Assembly: GCA_033439295.1 (NCBI GenBank)
Contig: JAVTLE010000014.1
Span: 2,790,001 to 2,854,000, forward strand
DNA length: 64,000 bases
Direction: 5' to 3'
Source of the DNA: Deuterostichococcus epilithicus
Lineage: Eukaryota; Chlorophyta; Trebouxiophyceae; Prasiolales; Stichococcaceae
In this document: one piece after another, positions 1 through 12,118 of the stretch
How the letters are laid out: every line of letters begins with the position of its first letter
How positions within the stretch are numbered: position 1 is the first letter of the stretch
The notes under the pieces: generated by a model
The model's database searches: none
The model's input: only the letters and a program-made list of their open reading frames with translations
Told to the model about the DNA's origin: nothing
Position numbers and translations under genes: made by a program

Positions 1-1361
<1,361 letters not shown>

Positions 1362-1875
1362 GCAACAATCGGCAGTCCTGATGGCATGGCATACTTCTAG
1401 GACACCCGAGCCGGGGCATGGTGCCACCGGCAACGAAGTGCTCACCTGCACCCGGGCAGTTTTGTGTGCGAAACAGCGAGCTTGCCGGTGGATTGCTGAT
1501 ACATCTTTGAAGCGCAATTTAAATGTGCTTTTTCCAATAGTCGCAGCTTTGGGACAGGCACTTATTCAGCGTTGGTGTAGGAGCCATTAGGTGGCGTGTA
1601 CGGCATCTCTTGTCGTTAAGGGTTGACCGCGGTCTGAGGGATTTGTGTGAGGTTGCAATGCCCTGTGGATGTGATTCAGGACATCCTCAAATGTAAATAG
1701 GGTTAGGGTGGAGAGCGTCGGTGTCAATAGTCGGCATGCGCAGCTTGCATGGCGGGGACTTGGACCGTGGTAATATATTGGGGTGGACACAGAGGTATGT
1801 ATCAAATCAAATCGGAGTTGCGCACACACGCCATGCCATTCCATTACTTCAGCTGTGGCTAAGTTGTGTATGCCT
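1362..1875. other. Convergent 3' spacer
   Basis: This 514-bp stretch lies between the stops of aspartate aminotransferase (+) and p31comet (-) and should hold both 3' UTRs. It is less GC-rich than the exons. The only signal seen is TGTAA at 1692-1696, in the + orientation. No open frame here has the composition of the neighbouring genes. Confidence 0.6.
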
Positions 1876-3616
1876 TCAGTCGCCACTGCTCAGTGCTCCC
1901 GCAATGCCCTTCAGCGCCACCCTGCTCTGGAACCAGATGACATCGCTGCTCTCCTTCGCAGGCGGCCGTCCGTAACCGGCCGCCGCGCCGCTGTCTGGCT
2001 CGCCACCGTCTTTGGCTGGAGCGGAGCCGCTGGGCTGCGGATACATGAGGCGCGAAAACTCCTCCGTGATGGCCGCCTGCCCCTGCTGCGACTCGCCGAT
2101 GGCGATGGTGCTGTAGATGCACTTGCGCAGGTTGAGCTTCAGGCTGCGCCGCGGCACGAAGTCGTGCGGCGGCTCAGCCGTCAGCGGCGCAGCCACCAGT
2201 ACCGACAGCCGCGTTGGCCCTGCACTTTACAGACCGTGCTTGCTGCAGAGGTGCAGCAGGAATGCCGATGGGTGTCTGTTGCCGCTCTCAACTGGAATCG
2301 CTCTCAACTGGAACCCAAACTCCAACTCTGCAGTCGCTTGTGCAGGCAGATGAGCAGGCAGTGTCGTTCTGGCGGCGGCTGTGCCACCTTGTGAGACAGG
2401 CCCCTCTTCGCCAGCAGCAGCTTTGGCCGCCAGAACGCGGACGACCCTGTGCTTCAGCGTCTGCAGCTCCCCTGCGGCCAAGCACAGGAGATACATCTGG
2501 CCGTGCGTGATGCTGGAATGCACCAGATGAGCGCATGCAGCTCGATTCACGCCCCCTACTCCGACCTGATGCCTGTTTCATGACACAAACCCTTTCGAAC
2601 GCAGATAAATGAAGTCCGCATTGCCAGCCGCACGCACTTGGAGACATGTCGGTAGCAGCGGCGGTGTCTGCGGCAAATCGCAGCTCGTACACCTCCTTGG
2701 GGCGCGCCACGGCAGAGCCAAACAACAGCAGGACACGGGTCTCGCCCTGCTGCTGCTCACGGAACAGTTGCGGCCCCAGGCTGGCCAGCAGCGCCTCCGA
2801 CGCCTTGATGAACTGCATCACCAGCAGCACCTCTCCTTGCCCAGCAGCGCATTCTGCCCTCAGCCAGGGCAATGCAAGAGATGGGCCCGTGCAGGCGGTT
2901 GCCTGCTTCGATGGTAGGTGTGCACTCATGACTTTTTCGAATGTGGTTTGGCACATGCATGTCGTCACGGCAGTGTTCCGGACTGCAGCTGCACTTTGCC
3001 ATTTCACCTGCTGCGCCTTTCTTCGCTGGCGCAGCACGGCATTGCCACTGGGCGCCGCCCGCCGATCAGCGTGGCCTAGTGGCAGACCCTCTGAAGATGC
3101 GGGTGCCGCTGTGTCCAGATCCGTTCCAGTCTCATCTGCTGCGCCTGCCGGCACGCCACTGCCGCCGCTGGCATCATTACGCTGCAATTTGAGAGCCAAA
3201 GCCTGACCATGTGGCACATCGTCAACTGCTCTTCAAGACGATGCTGGAGTCCCAGGCAATCTCAGTCGCAAGTTTCGATGTTTTCACTCACTGGCGGCGC
3301 AGCAACATCCAGCAGGAGCTCGTAGGTTGTGTGGATCTGTCGGCGCATGAAGAGCAGGTGCTTCACGATGACGCATCTGCACCAAAAAAAATTCGTTGCT
3401 GCATCAAGTCGAGCCAGCTGGACGTTGCGCAGAAGGAAAGCTGATTTCTGAGTGCGCAGCATCGTACATGCTGCTTGTACTTTCAGCACATGCGGCATCC
3501 CAGAGCATCAGCACCAGCACCACATTCAGATCCATGCGCATGCGTGGTTCCACTCACAGCAGCTCCGAACATACTTCAGGCGAAAGGTTGCAGGCTGTCG
3601 ATATCACGATGTCCAT
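1876..3616 (-). CDS. MAD2L1BP: p31comet / MAD2L1BP homologue (HORMA-fold checkpoint adaptor)
   Basis: In animals and plants p31comet binds closed MAD2 and brings it to the TRIP13/PCH2 ATPase, silencing the spindle checkpoint. Six exons, in transcript order: 3558-3616, 3292-3376, 3008-3181, 2638-2830, 2388-2471, 1876-2219. Phases agree at all five junctions and give 312 residues. Recalled human motifs are recognisable in order: a KHLLFMRRQ helix (human KHIMYQRQQ), RRKAQQ followed by a helix (human RKCQQ), the strand RVLLLFGSAVARPKEVYEL (human RVLILLGGNALSPKEFYEL), and the C-terminal seat-belt strand DVIWFQSRVALKG (human DYIWFQAPVTLKG). The ATG at 3616 is the only start that joins in phase to the conserved helix. 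It gives a short N-terminus (MDIVISTACNLSPEV). The region between the first two helices is low-complexity and probably a loop. The family call is good; the exact N-terminus is less sure. Confidence 0.85.
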
Positions 3617-3984
3617 GGCGCAGCGTGTGACCTGCCGACGATGCTGCTGTGGTCGATCTATCTGATGTTCAAGATTGGTGGCGCAAAGGGCAGGAATGGA
3701 CGTTGGCCTTATTTAAATTGACGCAGAAGTACGCTTTTACGACCTGCGCTAGCATTTGCCAGCAAAGACGCATTGCATCTGCCGCTCGATTTTCCGCCAG
3801 CACTTTCACACAAATGTCATGGGTGCTGGTCTTCCGCTTGGCTTGCTTCATAGAGGACGAAACGCGATACGGGCATTCCTTCTGCCAACGCCATGCACAT
3901 CTGCTCTACGACATGAGCTTACCGCATCCCTTGAGTGCGGAAACGTACGCATTGCAACAATGCACTTATGCAAATTGCCATTTG
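3617..3984. promoter_or_regulatory. Spacer between tandem minus-strand genes
   Basis: This 368-bp stretch lies between the p31comet start and the stop of the FAD oxidoreductase upstream of it on the minus strand. It must hold the 3' UTR of one gene and the promoter of the other. No conserved element was recognised. Confidence 0.5.
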
Positions 3985-6900
3985 TCATGTCGCTGCATCA
4001 AGCCGGTCCGCTGGGCGCCCGCTCAAGAGCTCGGCTGCGATTGCCTGCCCGACCTTCAAGCCATCGACGGCGGCGGAGACAATGCCGCCTGCATAGCCGG
4101 CACCCTCCCCTGTCGGGTACAGCCCGGGCGTCGAGACGCTCTGGAAATCCTCACCTCGCACTGCAGACACGCCCCAGCAGTCAGGACACTAACGCACTGA
4201 CCGCCTGCATATATGCAAAGTTACAGGACTGGCGCGGCATGCTCAGTTGCCCAATGCGCTTCAGTCAGCTCATCTGGAGACGGCAAATGTGCACGCGCCC
4301 TAGGGTGACTCACCGATCTGCACTGGGGCGGAGGTGCGCGTCTCCACGCCGTGCAGCAGCGCCGCGTCGGTGATGAAGCCGGGCAGCTGCCGGTCGAACC
4401 GCTGCAGGGCCTGCTCGGGAATGAGACGCCGTCAGAGCACAGCCCGGCAGGCACCAAGGCATGCTGTTCGTACAATGCGCAAGGTCGTGCGGGACAGCAG
4501 TTTGGATCGGTGAAGATTGGACGACCAACCTGCCGTAGCGCCTGGGTGATCTCAGCCGAGAACAGGTCGTGCAGCGGCGCCGCCCGCACGCCGAGGCGAT
4601 AGCTGGACGAGGGCAGCTCCCCAACTAACTCGGTGCCTGCCAGAAAGTCTGCAGGAGGCGACAGAAAGCCTTTCAACTCGATGCTAGCAAGTATCAAGTT
4701 GTGGCTTCGTAGTCCTGGCTCCGTGTTCACACCCAGGCGCAGATGGCACTGTCAGGCTGATGGCCACTGTTGTCTCATTGCCAACTGCTACCCCAAGGCT
4801 CCCCTCATCGCCAAAGTAAGTACCCCACCTGTGACGCGCTGCACCGGGCACACCAGCTTGCCGCCACCCATCTGCGCCGCCGCCCTGCAACCAGAAATAA
4901 CAGCATGGGAGCGATTTGACCAAGCGCAGAGCTTGTAGGCATACGAGCTTTGAAAATATTACAATCGCGCTGGCCGATGGACGTTCGACGCACCTCTCAG
5001 CCGTCTGCTGCAGTGCGACCCCCGCGAGGGCACCGTGCTGCGCCTGCAGGTGTGCCCAGTCCGCCTCCGCCGTGCTGACCACGAGCGCAGAGTTGGCCCA
5101 CTTGGACTGCCTCCGCCTGCCACATGGAACACACACACAGCAAGTGATGACATTGGCGTGCAATTGGGGCTACTGATCATGACAGCAGCTTCAGATGGTC
5201 CGATGCAGGAAAGGTCAACTCACGCAAAGGACATCCCGTTGACGCACAGCTCGTCCTCGCTGATGCTCGTCGGCACCACCTGGCCGCCTGCCGGCAGGAT
5301 GGAGGGTGCCGCTGGTGACAATGCCACTGACCGACCGGACGGCATTGACTCTATGGCAACATCGTAATCTGCATCACAATCATGGCACGACATACCTGGG
5401 CACATGCAGAAGCTGAAAGTGCTGCGCTCAGCCGCAAGGCCCTGCAAGCATCGAAGCCACAGATCAGCAATGCTGTAATGACGTGCGCCTCCCATGCTAT
5501 GCCGGGTGCCAGCTTGCAACCCCTCACCTGTGAGACCGTGGCGGCTACCCGGTAATCCGCCACTGGAATTGGCCCTGCAGCCGGAGACGTACGCTCGATG
5601 GTCAGAGCAACGGCCGTGCATGGCCCGGCAGGCAGAGGAAGCAGCGTACAGCTCATGCAGGACAGCAGGCGGCAGGAAGGCAGGACTGACCTTTGCCTCG
5701 CTGGACTGCCGCTGCACTCTCGGCTCCATACTGCAGCTCGTTGATGAGCTCCTGCAGGCCCGCAGCAAGCGATGTGTGATGACGAAACTTGTCTTTGGCT
5801 TGCCAGCCCTCGACTGTGGGTGCCTATGCACGAGGAAACCATGGCCCGCATGCGAGACCAGCGGCAGCAGCCACACCTGGGGGTGCTCTATCCGGAAGCC
5901 CATCGCAAAGTGCTTTGCTTTGAGGCTGACGCCGGCCGCCAGCAGCTCCTCGAACAGCGCACGGCTGCTGTGGCCCGTGGCCAGCACCACACGGCTGGCC
6001 CTCTGATACTCCCCCCCTGCCGCAGCGACGCTTTGACGTCACCCTTGCACAGGTCATGTGCAGCATGGCGTCTCTACTGGGGACGGCGTCACTTGGCGGT
6101 GCGGCCACTGATAAGCCGCGCAGAGCGGCGAACCCGTGTCTTTATGTCAGGGGGTGTCAGAGGAGCGTCATGCGGGTCCCCAGGACTCGACACGCCAGGC
6201 TCAGCTTCACTTTCCTTCAGACACTGCTGATTGTGATCAATGCCCCACCTGCCAGGTGCACGCCGACGGCTCTGCCGGCCTGGACGTCCACGCTGCGGAT
6301 GGCGGTGCCCCACCTGATCTGCACGCCCAGCGCCAGCAGCTGCGCCCGGAAGGCGCGCAGGATGCCGATCAGGCGGTCCGTGCCTAGGTGCGGCTGCGAC
6401 GGCGGGATTGGTACGTTAGAACCGTTTAGAACCGTTCAGTCTCCGCCCTGTAAACTTCATCAAACCATTTTCAGGTCAGACAAGGTGGACGCGGGCGCAC
6501 GGTAGCCGCTCGGCAGCCGCGTCCAGCTTGGCACAATCTCAGGTTGCGCAGATTTGACATTTCGCAGCCAGAGCAGGGCTGCGTGTGTCCGAAGCAACGA
6601 AGTGTGGAGTTTTCATCCTTCGGCCTCTGAAAGTAGCACCTTGCCATTGACAAGGATGGACTCCGGCGCGCCGAAGCGGACCAGGGTCTGCAACACCATG
6701 CGGACTGGGCTGTCGTTGCGACCAATCCTGGTAGTCAACTTGCCGTCCGACCATGTGCCCGCGCCGCCTACGTCGCCAGCAAGGTGGGCTTGCCTGTCGC
6801 TCTGCTGCTGAGCTGGTTCAAGGCTCAGTTCCCAGCGTGACATCGCATTCCAGGGCAGCAATTAGGGCATGGCTTGGCATGAACTGAGCAGCACACGCTG

Positions 6901-8142
6901 ATAAGCACTTGCAAGCACAGCGACTGCAGCGTGGCGCCCACCTTCGCCGTAGCACAGGTTGCTGTCAGGGTCGAGCTGGCTGCGGGCGAACAGCGCGCCG
7001 ATGTCCCTGCCGCGCCTCTCGACGGGCTGCCCGCGCTCCAGCAGCACCACGGGCAGCCCGGATTCGGCGAGGCCGAGGGCAGCAAAGAGGCCCGCGGGTC
7101 CGCTGCCGACCACCACGACAGGATCCCGCCTGGGCTGTACCGGTGGCGGCTGGGCGGGCACGGCGCTGCCAGTGTCCGGTCTGTCAACACCCTCCTCCGG
7201 CCTGACAGGTACAGGCTTGCGTCCTCAGGATCTCACGGCTGTACCTCTGGTGCATCACGGCAGCATCAGGGTGCAGTGCTCGTCAACTGCAAGTCAAGGG
7301 GCGATGCAGCGGTCAAGGTCTGGCTGTGTGAAATTCTTGCCAGGGACGCCGACTACCTTTCTTTCAGTAAGGGGTGCCGCTGCGGGTTGCGGACGCCAGC
7401 AGCTGTGATTGCCGCAGTGTCCACGTCGGTGATGTACACCCACTTGAGCTGCTTCCGTGCGTCAAAGGACTTGCGCACCACGGTGATTGCCGCCTCCGGG
7501 ATCGGCTCCTGCGCTTCCGAAGTCAGACGTGAGCAACAGACTTTTGAAAAATTGGTCACACAGAACGCACGTGGGACTTGCAGTGGATTCGCATGCAGCA
7601 ATCGGTACCTTGCATCCCAGCCTCTTTGCCAGCGCCTTGCACAGCGCTGGACCGACGGCAAAGTCGTCCTGCATGCAGCACAACCGGCTTCGTGACTCGA
7701 GTCTCCCAGACTCTGCCGCAAGGTGTTTCGTTAGCAATGCACTGGAGAGAAAGTCAGCGGATGGCAGCCGAGCCAGCGCTCACCTTGCCAGGGTCGTCAG
7801 GCGCCGGCACACTGACTTCAAAGACCCGGAACTGCTTTGGAAGCGGCTGCATGACAGGAATATTCACATAAGTGTCATATAAGCTAAATGTCCATGCACC
7901 TCTTAATACTCTCATGCTTACGCCCAAGTGCATGAATGCTGTGCCGCCGCCGGCCCGACGCCGGCCCGACACCCGTGCTAATCTACCTGCTTTCTCCGCC
8001 TTGGCGTCTGTGTCTGTGCTGTGGCAGCCGCTGAGCAGTAAGCCACGCGTGGACCAGGCCTCAGACGTAACGCCGACGCTTGGGAACTGTGGTGGCCTGC
8101 CAGGTGCTGCGAACTGGGGCCTGGAAGCCCGCGAAGAAGCAT
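3985..8142 (-). CDS. Plastid-targeted FAD-dependent oxidoreductase, COG2509 type
   Basis: Uncharacterised FAD dehydrogenase family shared by bacteria and plastid-bearing eukaryotes; the substrate is not known to me. Seventeen exons, all in phase: 7987-8142, 7784-7846, 7609-7668, 7357-7508, 6942-7201, 6640-6767, 6249-6393, 5877-6016, 5691-5751, 5528-5574, 5396-5441, 5224-5287, 4994-5116, 4829-4884, 4530-4648, 4314-4410, 3985-4160; 630 residues. Exon 1 is a Ser/Ala/Arg-rich leader (MLLRGLPGPSSQHLAGHH...) without acidic residues, read here as a plastid or mitochondrial transit peptide. Family marks in order: RKSFDARKQLKWVY, the FAD Rossmann motif VVVVGSGPAGLFAALG near residue 175, YGEGGAGTWSDGKLTTR, PHLGTDRL, VVLATGHSSRALFEELL, FAMGFRIEHPQ, PVADYRV, FSFCMCPGG, SKWANSALVV, FDRQLPGF, GVETRTSAP, and the C-terminal GLYPTGEGAGYAGGIVSAA. 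Several exons are under 65 bp. It is head-to-head with NAR1. Confidence 0.92.
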
Positions 8143-8465
8143 TAAAGCCAGGGCGGAGCTTCGCTGGTCGATCCGGCTGGTGATTTCGAAGTCTTGTCAC
8201 TCGCGCCAGGGTCTGTAAAAGCACCTGCGCCAGCTGCACCTCCTCGTTTTTCAGCTCCGACACACTCACGTGACCTTTCGGAAAACCGGCCTTGACGCCC
8301 TGTCGCGCTTTGCGCTTGATAACAATCGTGTGTACATTCATCCTCCATTTCGAAATGTTTGAGGCGGTGCTGCACTTCGTTCAGCTGCAATTTTGAAGTC
8401 GTTGGCACGCACACCGGTGCAGCGTCCGTCCTCTCGCGGAAGGTGGCAGGCAGCCCGGCTCGTTA
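8143..8465. promoter_or_regulatory. Bidirectional promoter, FAD oxidoreductase / NAR1
   Basis: This 323-bp gap separates the ATG of the plastid FAD oxidoreductase (-, 8142) from the ATG of NAR1 (+, 8466), so both promoters and 5' UTRs must share it. No TATA box or named element was recognised. Confidence 0.6.
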
Positions 8466-11400
8466 ATGAGCAATTTTTCGGGAGCTGTCAAGCTCCAGGA
8501 CCTCTCCGACTTCATCGCGCCGTCGCAGGCCTGCGTCGTCAAGCTCGATGGCAGCAAGAAGCTCGAGTTGCTAGCGGATGATGTCGGCGAAGTGCGCGGC
8601 TTCACTTCTCCTGTGTTTGCAGGGCGCTCGTGATCACCAGAGCATCCTAGATGTGCAGCAGACATCAGCATCGTCCTGGATAACTCAAGTCTCACCCCGC
8701 TCATTGCAGGCGGGCAGCGTTGCGCTGCAGGCGCCCACGCCGCAGCCGTCAGGCGGCAACGGCTTTGCGCAGACGCGGCTGGACGCGGACACTAGCGCCA
8801 TCAAGGTGACGCTGCAGGACTGCCTGGCGTGCAGCGGCTGCGTCACGTCGGCGGAGACGGTGCTGCTGGAGCACCAGAGCATCTCCGAGCTGCGCTCCAA
8901 GCTGCAGGTGGGTTCAGCATCATGGGCAAGTAGCTCCCTGCAACCGAACGAAACGGTGTGATAGGTCTCCGCCACGGGCAGCAGGGCTGCGGCATGCTGC
9001 TGCCGCATCGTCCCACATGCCGCACGGGGCGGAGGCTCGCTGATGAGGCAGGCGACTCTGCCGTGTGGCGGTCTTCCCGCTTCACTGCGCTGGCACGAGA
9101 GGCTGCTGTGTCGCGACTGCTCGCCGGCACCGAGTGCAGAGCCCTGCCACTATGTCGTCGCATGCTCGACCTCACTCGCTGTGCGCATCCCCGTGGTGCA
9201 GGAGGCGGGCGTCACGGTCATCGTGTCAGTGTCGCCGCAGTCGCGGGCCTCGCTGGCGAAGGCAGCCGGCCTGACGCCGCAGCAGGTGCTGCGGCGGCTG
9301 ACCACCTTCTTCCGGCGCCTGGGCGTGGCGCTGGTGCTGGACACCACGGTCAGCCGCGACTTCTCGCTCGTAGAGACCGCCGCGGAGTTTGTGCACCGCT
9401 ACCGGGCCGCGCACCCGGGTGACACCAACGGCGGCGCGGCGGCGGGCGACGCACTCGCCGACAGCGCGCCGAATGGTGCGGCCTGCAGTGCACACCAGCC
9501 ATTTGAACACGAGCGATCATGGCCTGTTCTTGGGGAATTCATCGCTGCAGTGGCTCCTTGCCTAGCGGCCTGTAACAGAATGCAGTGGGATGGCGGGTGG
9601 CAATTGCAGGTGCTGCGCCATCATCGCGAGCTGGCAGCGCAAGCAGCGGGAGGCCGCACAGCGAGGGGCAGCTGCCGATGCTCGCTTCAGCATGCCCGGG
9701 CTGGGTTTGCTATGCCGAGAAGACGCACGCGACGGTGCTGCCAAACATCAGCACCGCCAAGAGTCCTCAGGTGTGCGCTCTGTCCAACGCAGCGATATGT
9801 GCACCAACGGCGTCTGCCGTCACCTAATGGCTTGTGCACAGTTGACCTCGAAAGATGGCTCAGAGAAGGTTTTGGCGGTGTTTCAGACCAAACCTGTATT
9901 GACGTTTGCAGGCGGTGATGGGGACACTGGTGAAGCGGTTCGTGTGCCAGCAGCAGGGGCTGGACCCCGCCCGCGTGTACCACACCGCCGTGATGCCCTG
10001 CTATGATAAGAAGCTGGAGGCCTCGCGCTCCGACTTCAACCTGCCAGGTCTGCTTCGCTTTGAAACTAGCTGGCACCGCTCCTGTTCTACCTTTCACAAG
10101 TGCTGTGGTCTCGCGTGCTTTCGATCGACGTCAATGCATCAAGGCTCGTACAGCTCGTCCAATTTCGTCAGCGGCACGCCACCATGTTGTGTATGCAGCA
10201 TGCAGGCTCCGAGGTGGCAGATTCTGACGATGTCGACAGCGTTTCGATATGTGTCCCACAGGCTCCGAGGTGGCAGAGGTGGACTGCGTACTGACCACTG
10301 GGGAGGTGGCGGAGCTGCTGCAGCAGGACGGCGCGGATCTGGCCGCCCTACCCGAGTCGTCGCCGCAGCCGCTGCTGGGGGCCGCCGCAGCAGAGGACGG
10401 CCGCCTGACCGGCTACCCTGGCGGTGCGGGCGGCTACCTGGAGCACGTCTTCAGGTGCGCGCGCTGTGCGGGCGGTGAACGGGGAGTTGTTGCGGAGCAG
10501 GGGGATTGGGACGACGGTGCGGCGCACAGCAGGCCATGCCCGCAAGCAAGCGTGTCCGCGTTGATGTACCAGCGTCCCAGCAACACACCGCGACTTGAGC
10601 GGCAGGTCTGGGGACGAATGGCGTGGGCAGTGAACCTTACTTGCTGTCACTGCTGCAGGACGGCGGCGCGGCAGCTGTTTGGGCAGGAGGTGCCGCCGGG
10701 GCCGCTGCCGCTGAAGGCGCTGCGTAACGCCGACTTCAAAGAGGTGTCTCTTGAAGGTGCGCCACCTCAGGAGCATCGCTCTCCGCTGCTCCCAGGACAC
10801 GTTCTGTCGAGGCCTCAAGCCTCGCCTTGCGCCATCCGGCCACCGTTCCCCTCATCGTCACGCCACAAGATATCAGGTGGAGTGCCGGAATCGTGAGCAA
10901 CACAACACAGCCGTATCTGCTGCTGCAGTGGGCGGGCGCACGGTGCTGCGCTTTGCCGCGGTGTACGGCTTCCGTAACATACAGACGCTGGTGCGCAAGA
11001 TGAAGACCCGGCGCTGCGAGTTCGACTACGTGGAAGTCATGGCCTGCCCCTCGGGTGCGGCCCGGCAAGCGCCCCTTTGTTTGTTGCCCAGTTCCCGCAG
11101 CACAGCCAGCTGGACAGCGCTGGCAGCCATGAAGTTCATGCTGATAGGCCACGGAAGCGTGCATTGCAGAAGCCAGTATCTCGCTGATAGTTTGCACAAA
11201 GCAGCCTAGTCTTCTCTATCCATGTGGCACGCAAGATGGCCAGCCCTTCGCCGCACAGGGTGCCTCAATGGCGGCGGGCAGCTGAAGCCGCGGCCGGGGC
11301 AGACGCAGCAGCAGCTGATCGCCGCGCTGGACGACGCATACCACAGCGCAGACATCCTGCTACGCCCGCCAGAGGTGCGCTCCTGCATGCAGCTGAGTGG

Positions 11401-11678
11401 ACTACATGCCATTGCGAAGTCTGCAGAAAGTGGACTCGTGGACATAGCTGGATCGTCTGCATGCGTGAAGCAGATCATAGTGATCACATCTATTTCCGAT
11501 CTGATATGCGATCACACTTGATGTTTCGTCTTTCCTGCAGGACAACCTGCTGGTGGGGCGGCTGTATGCAGAGCAGCTGGGAGGCGCGCCCTTCTCGCCG
11601 GCGGCGCGGCGGCTGCTGCACACGGGGTACCATGCGCGGGACAAGCCGACAGTGACGGCCATGGTCGGCGACTGGTGA
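8466..11678 (+). CDS. NAR1: NAR1 / CIAO3, cytosolic Fe-S assembly factor (iron-only hydrogenase-like)
   Basis: Component of the cytosolic iron-sulfur assembly (CIA) pathway that links the scaffold to the CIA targeting complex; it carries two Fe4S4 clusters and has no hydrogenase activity. Ten exons: 8466-8591, 8710-8907, 9202-9475, 9610-9770, 9912-10047, 10262-10454, 10659-10756, 10929-11054, 11259-11374, 11541-11678; 521 residues, all phases consistent. The start [20 protein letters not shown] matches the family N-terminus. All eight expected cysteines are present: [14 protein letters not shown] (three), [15 protein letters not shown], and MACPSGC (two). The H-cluster-like segments [17 protein letters not shown] and [11 protein letters not shown] are intact. 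The protein ends in ...MVGDW; a C-terminal aromatic residue is typical of CIA factors and clients. The acceptor of exon 6 is locally duplicated (see findings). Confidence 0.96.
10203..10277 (+). repeat. 19-bp duplicated splice acceptor in NAR1 intron 5
   Basis: The same 19 bases, starting caggctccgagg, occur at 10203-10221 and 10259-10277, 56 bp apart. The second copy contains the acceptor used for exon 6. The first copy also gives an AG after a passable tract, but its use would shift the frame and stop within about 20 codons. Confidence 0.85.
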
Positions 11679-12118
11679 AGGTTGCAGCAGTTGGGCGGCC
11701 CAGCCAGCTTGCTGCTCAAAGCATGCGACTCCAGCTCGCACGAACGTGCAAGACGGCAGCGAATGCGTTTTGGTTTGACTGATTGTTCCCAATCGAGTGC
11801 CAGTGCCTTGCGCGCAACAGCAGCGCTGACATGGGCTGAGCAACATTTCCACAACTGCCTGAACCGTGAGCAAACCACGAACATAGAGCTAGCATTTCCT
11901 TGGCAACCCTCCAGACAAACCATCATATATTTTCATGGCTTGAACGTCCGTTACATATATTCAGAAGTTGGAGTCTCCTGCACGTCCGTTCAGAGCCAGA
12001 AAAACCTCTGCCGGCAGGTGCGCGCCTGTTGTGAGGTGCACCACACTAACCCGGATGCCAGACTGCCCGCCACCGGGGGACCGCCTCTTGTCATGCGCTG
12101 TGCCTCTCTGTTGCTCGA
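11679..12118. other. Convergent 3' spacer NAR1 / POP1
   Basis: This 440-bp stretch lies between the NAR1 stop (+) and the proposed POP1 stop (-). An open minus-strand frame runs on to 11961, so part of it could be coding if the last POP1 intron is retained. Otherwise it holds 3' UTRs only. Confidence 0.5.

Noticed and set aside
11961-12118. Extension of POP1 to a stop at 11961 without the last intron
   Set aside because: The unspliced reading adds about 100 residues unlike POP1 C-termini. The spliced 14-to-16-codon end fits better, but the evidence is weak and only cDNA can settle it.
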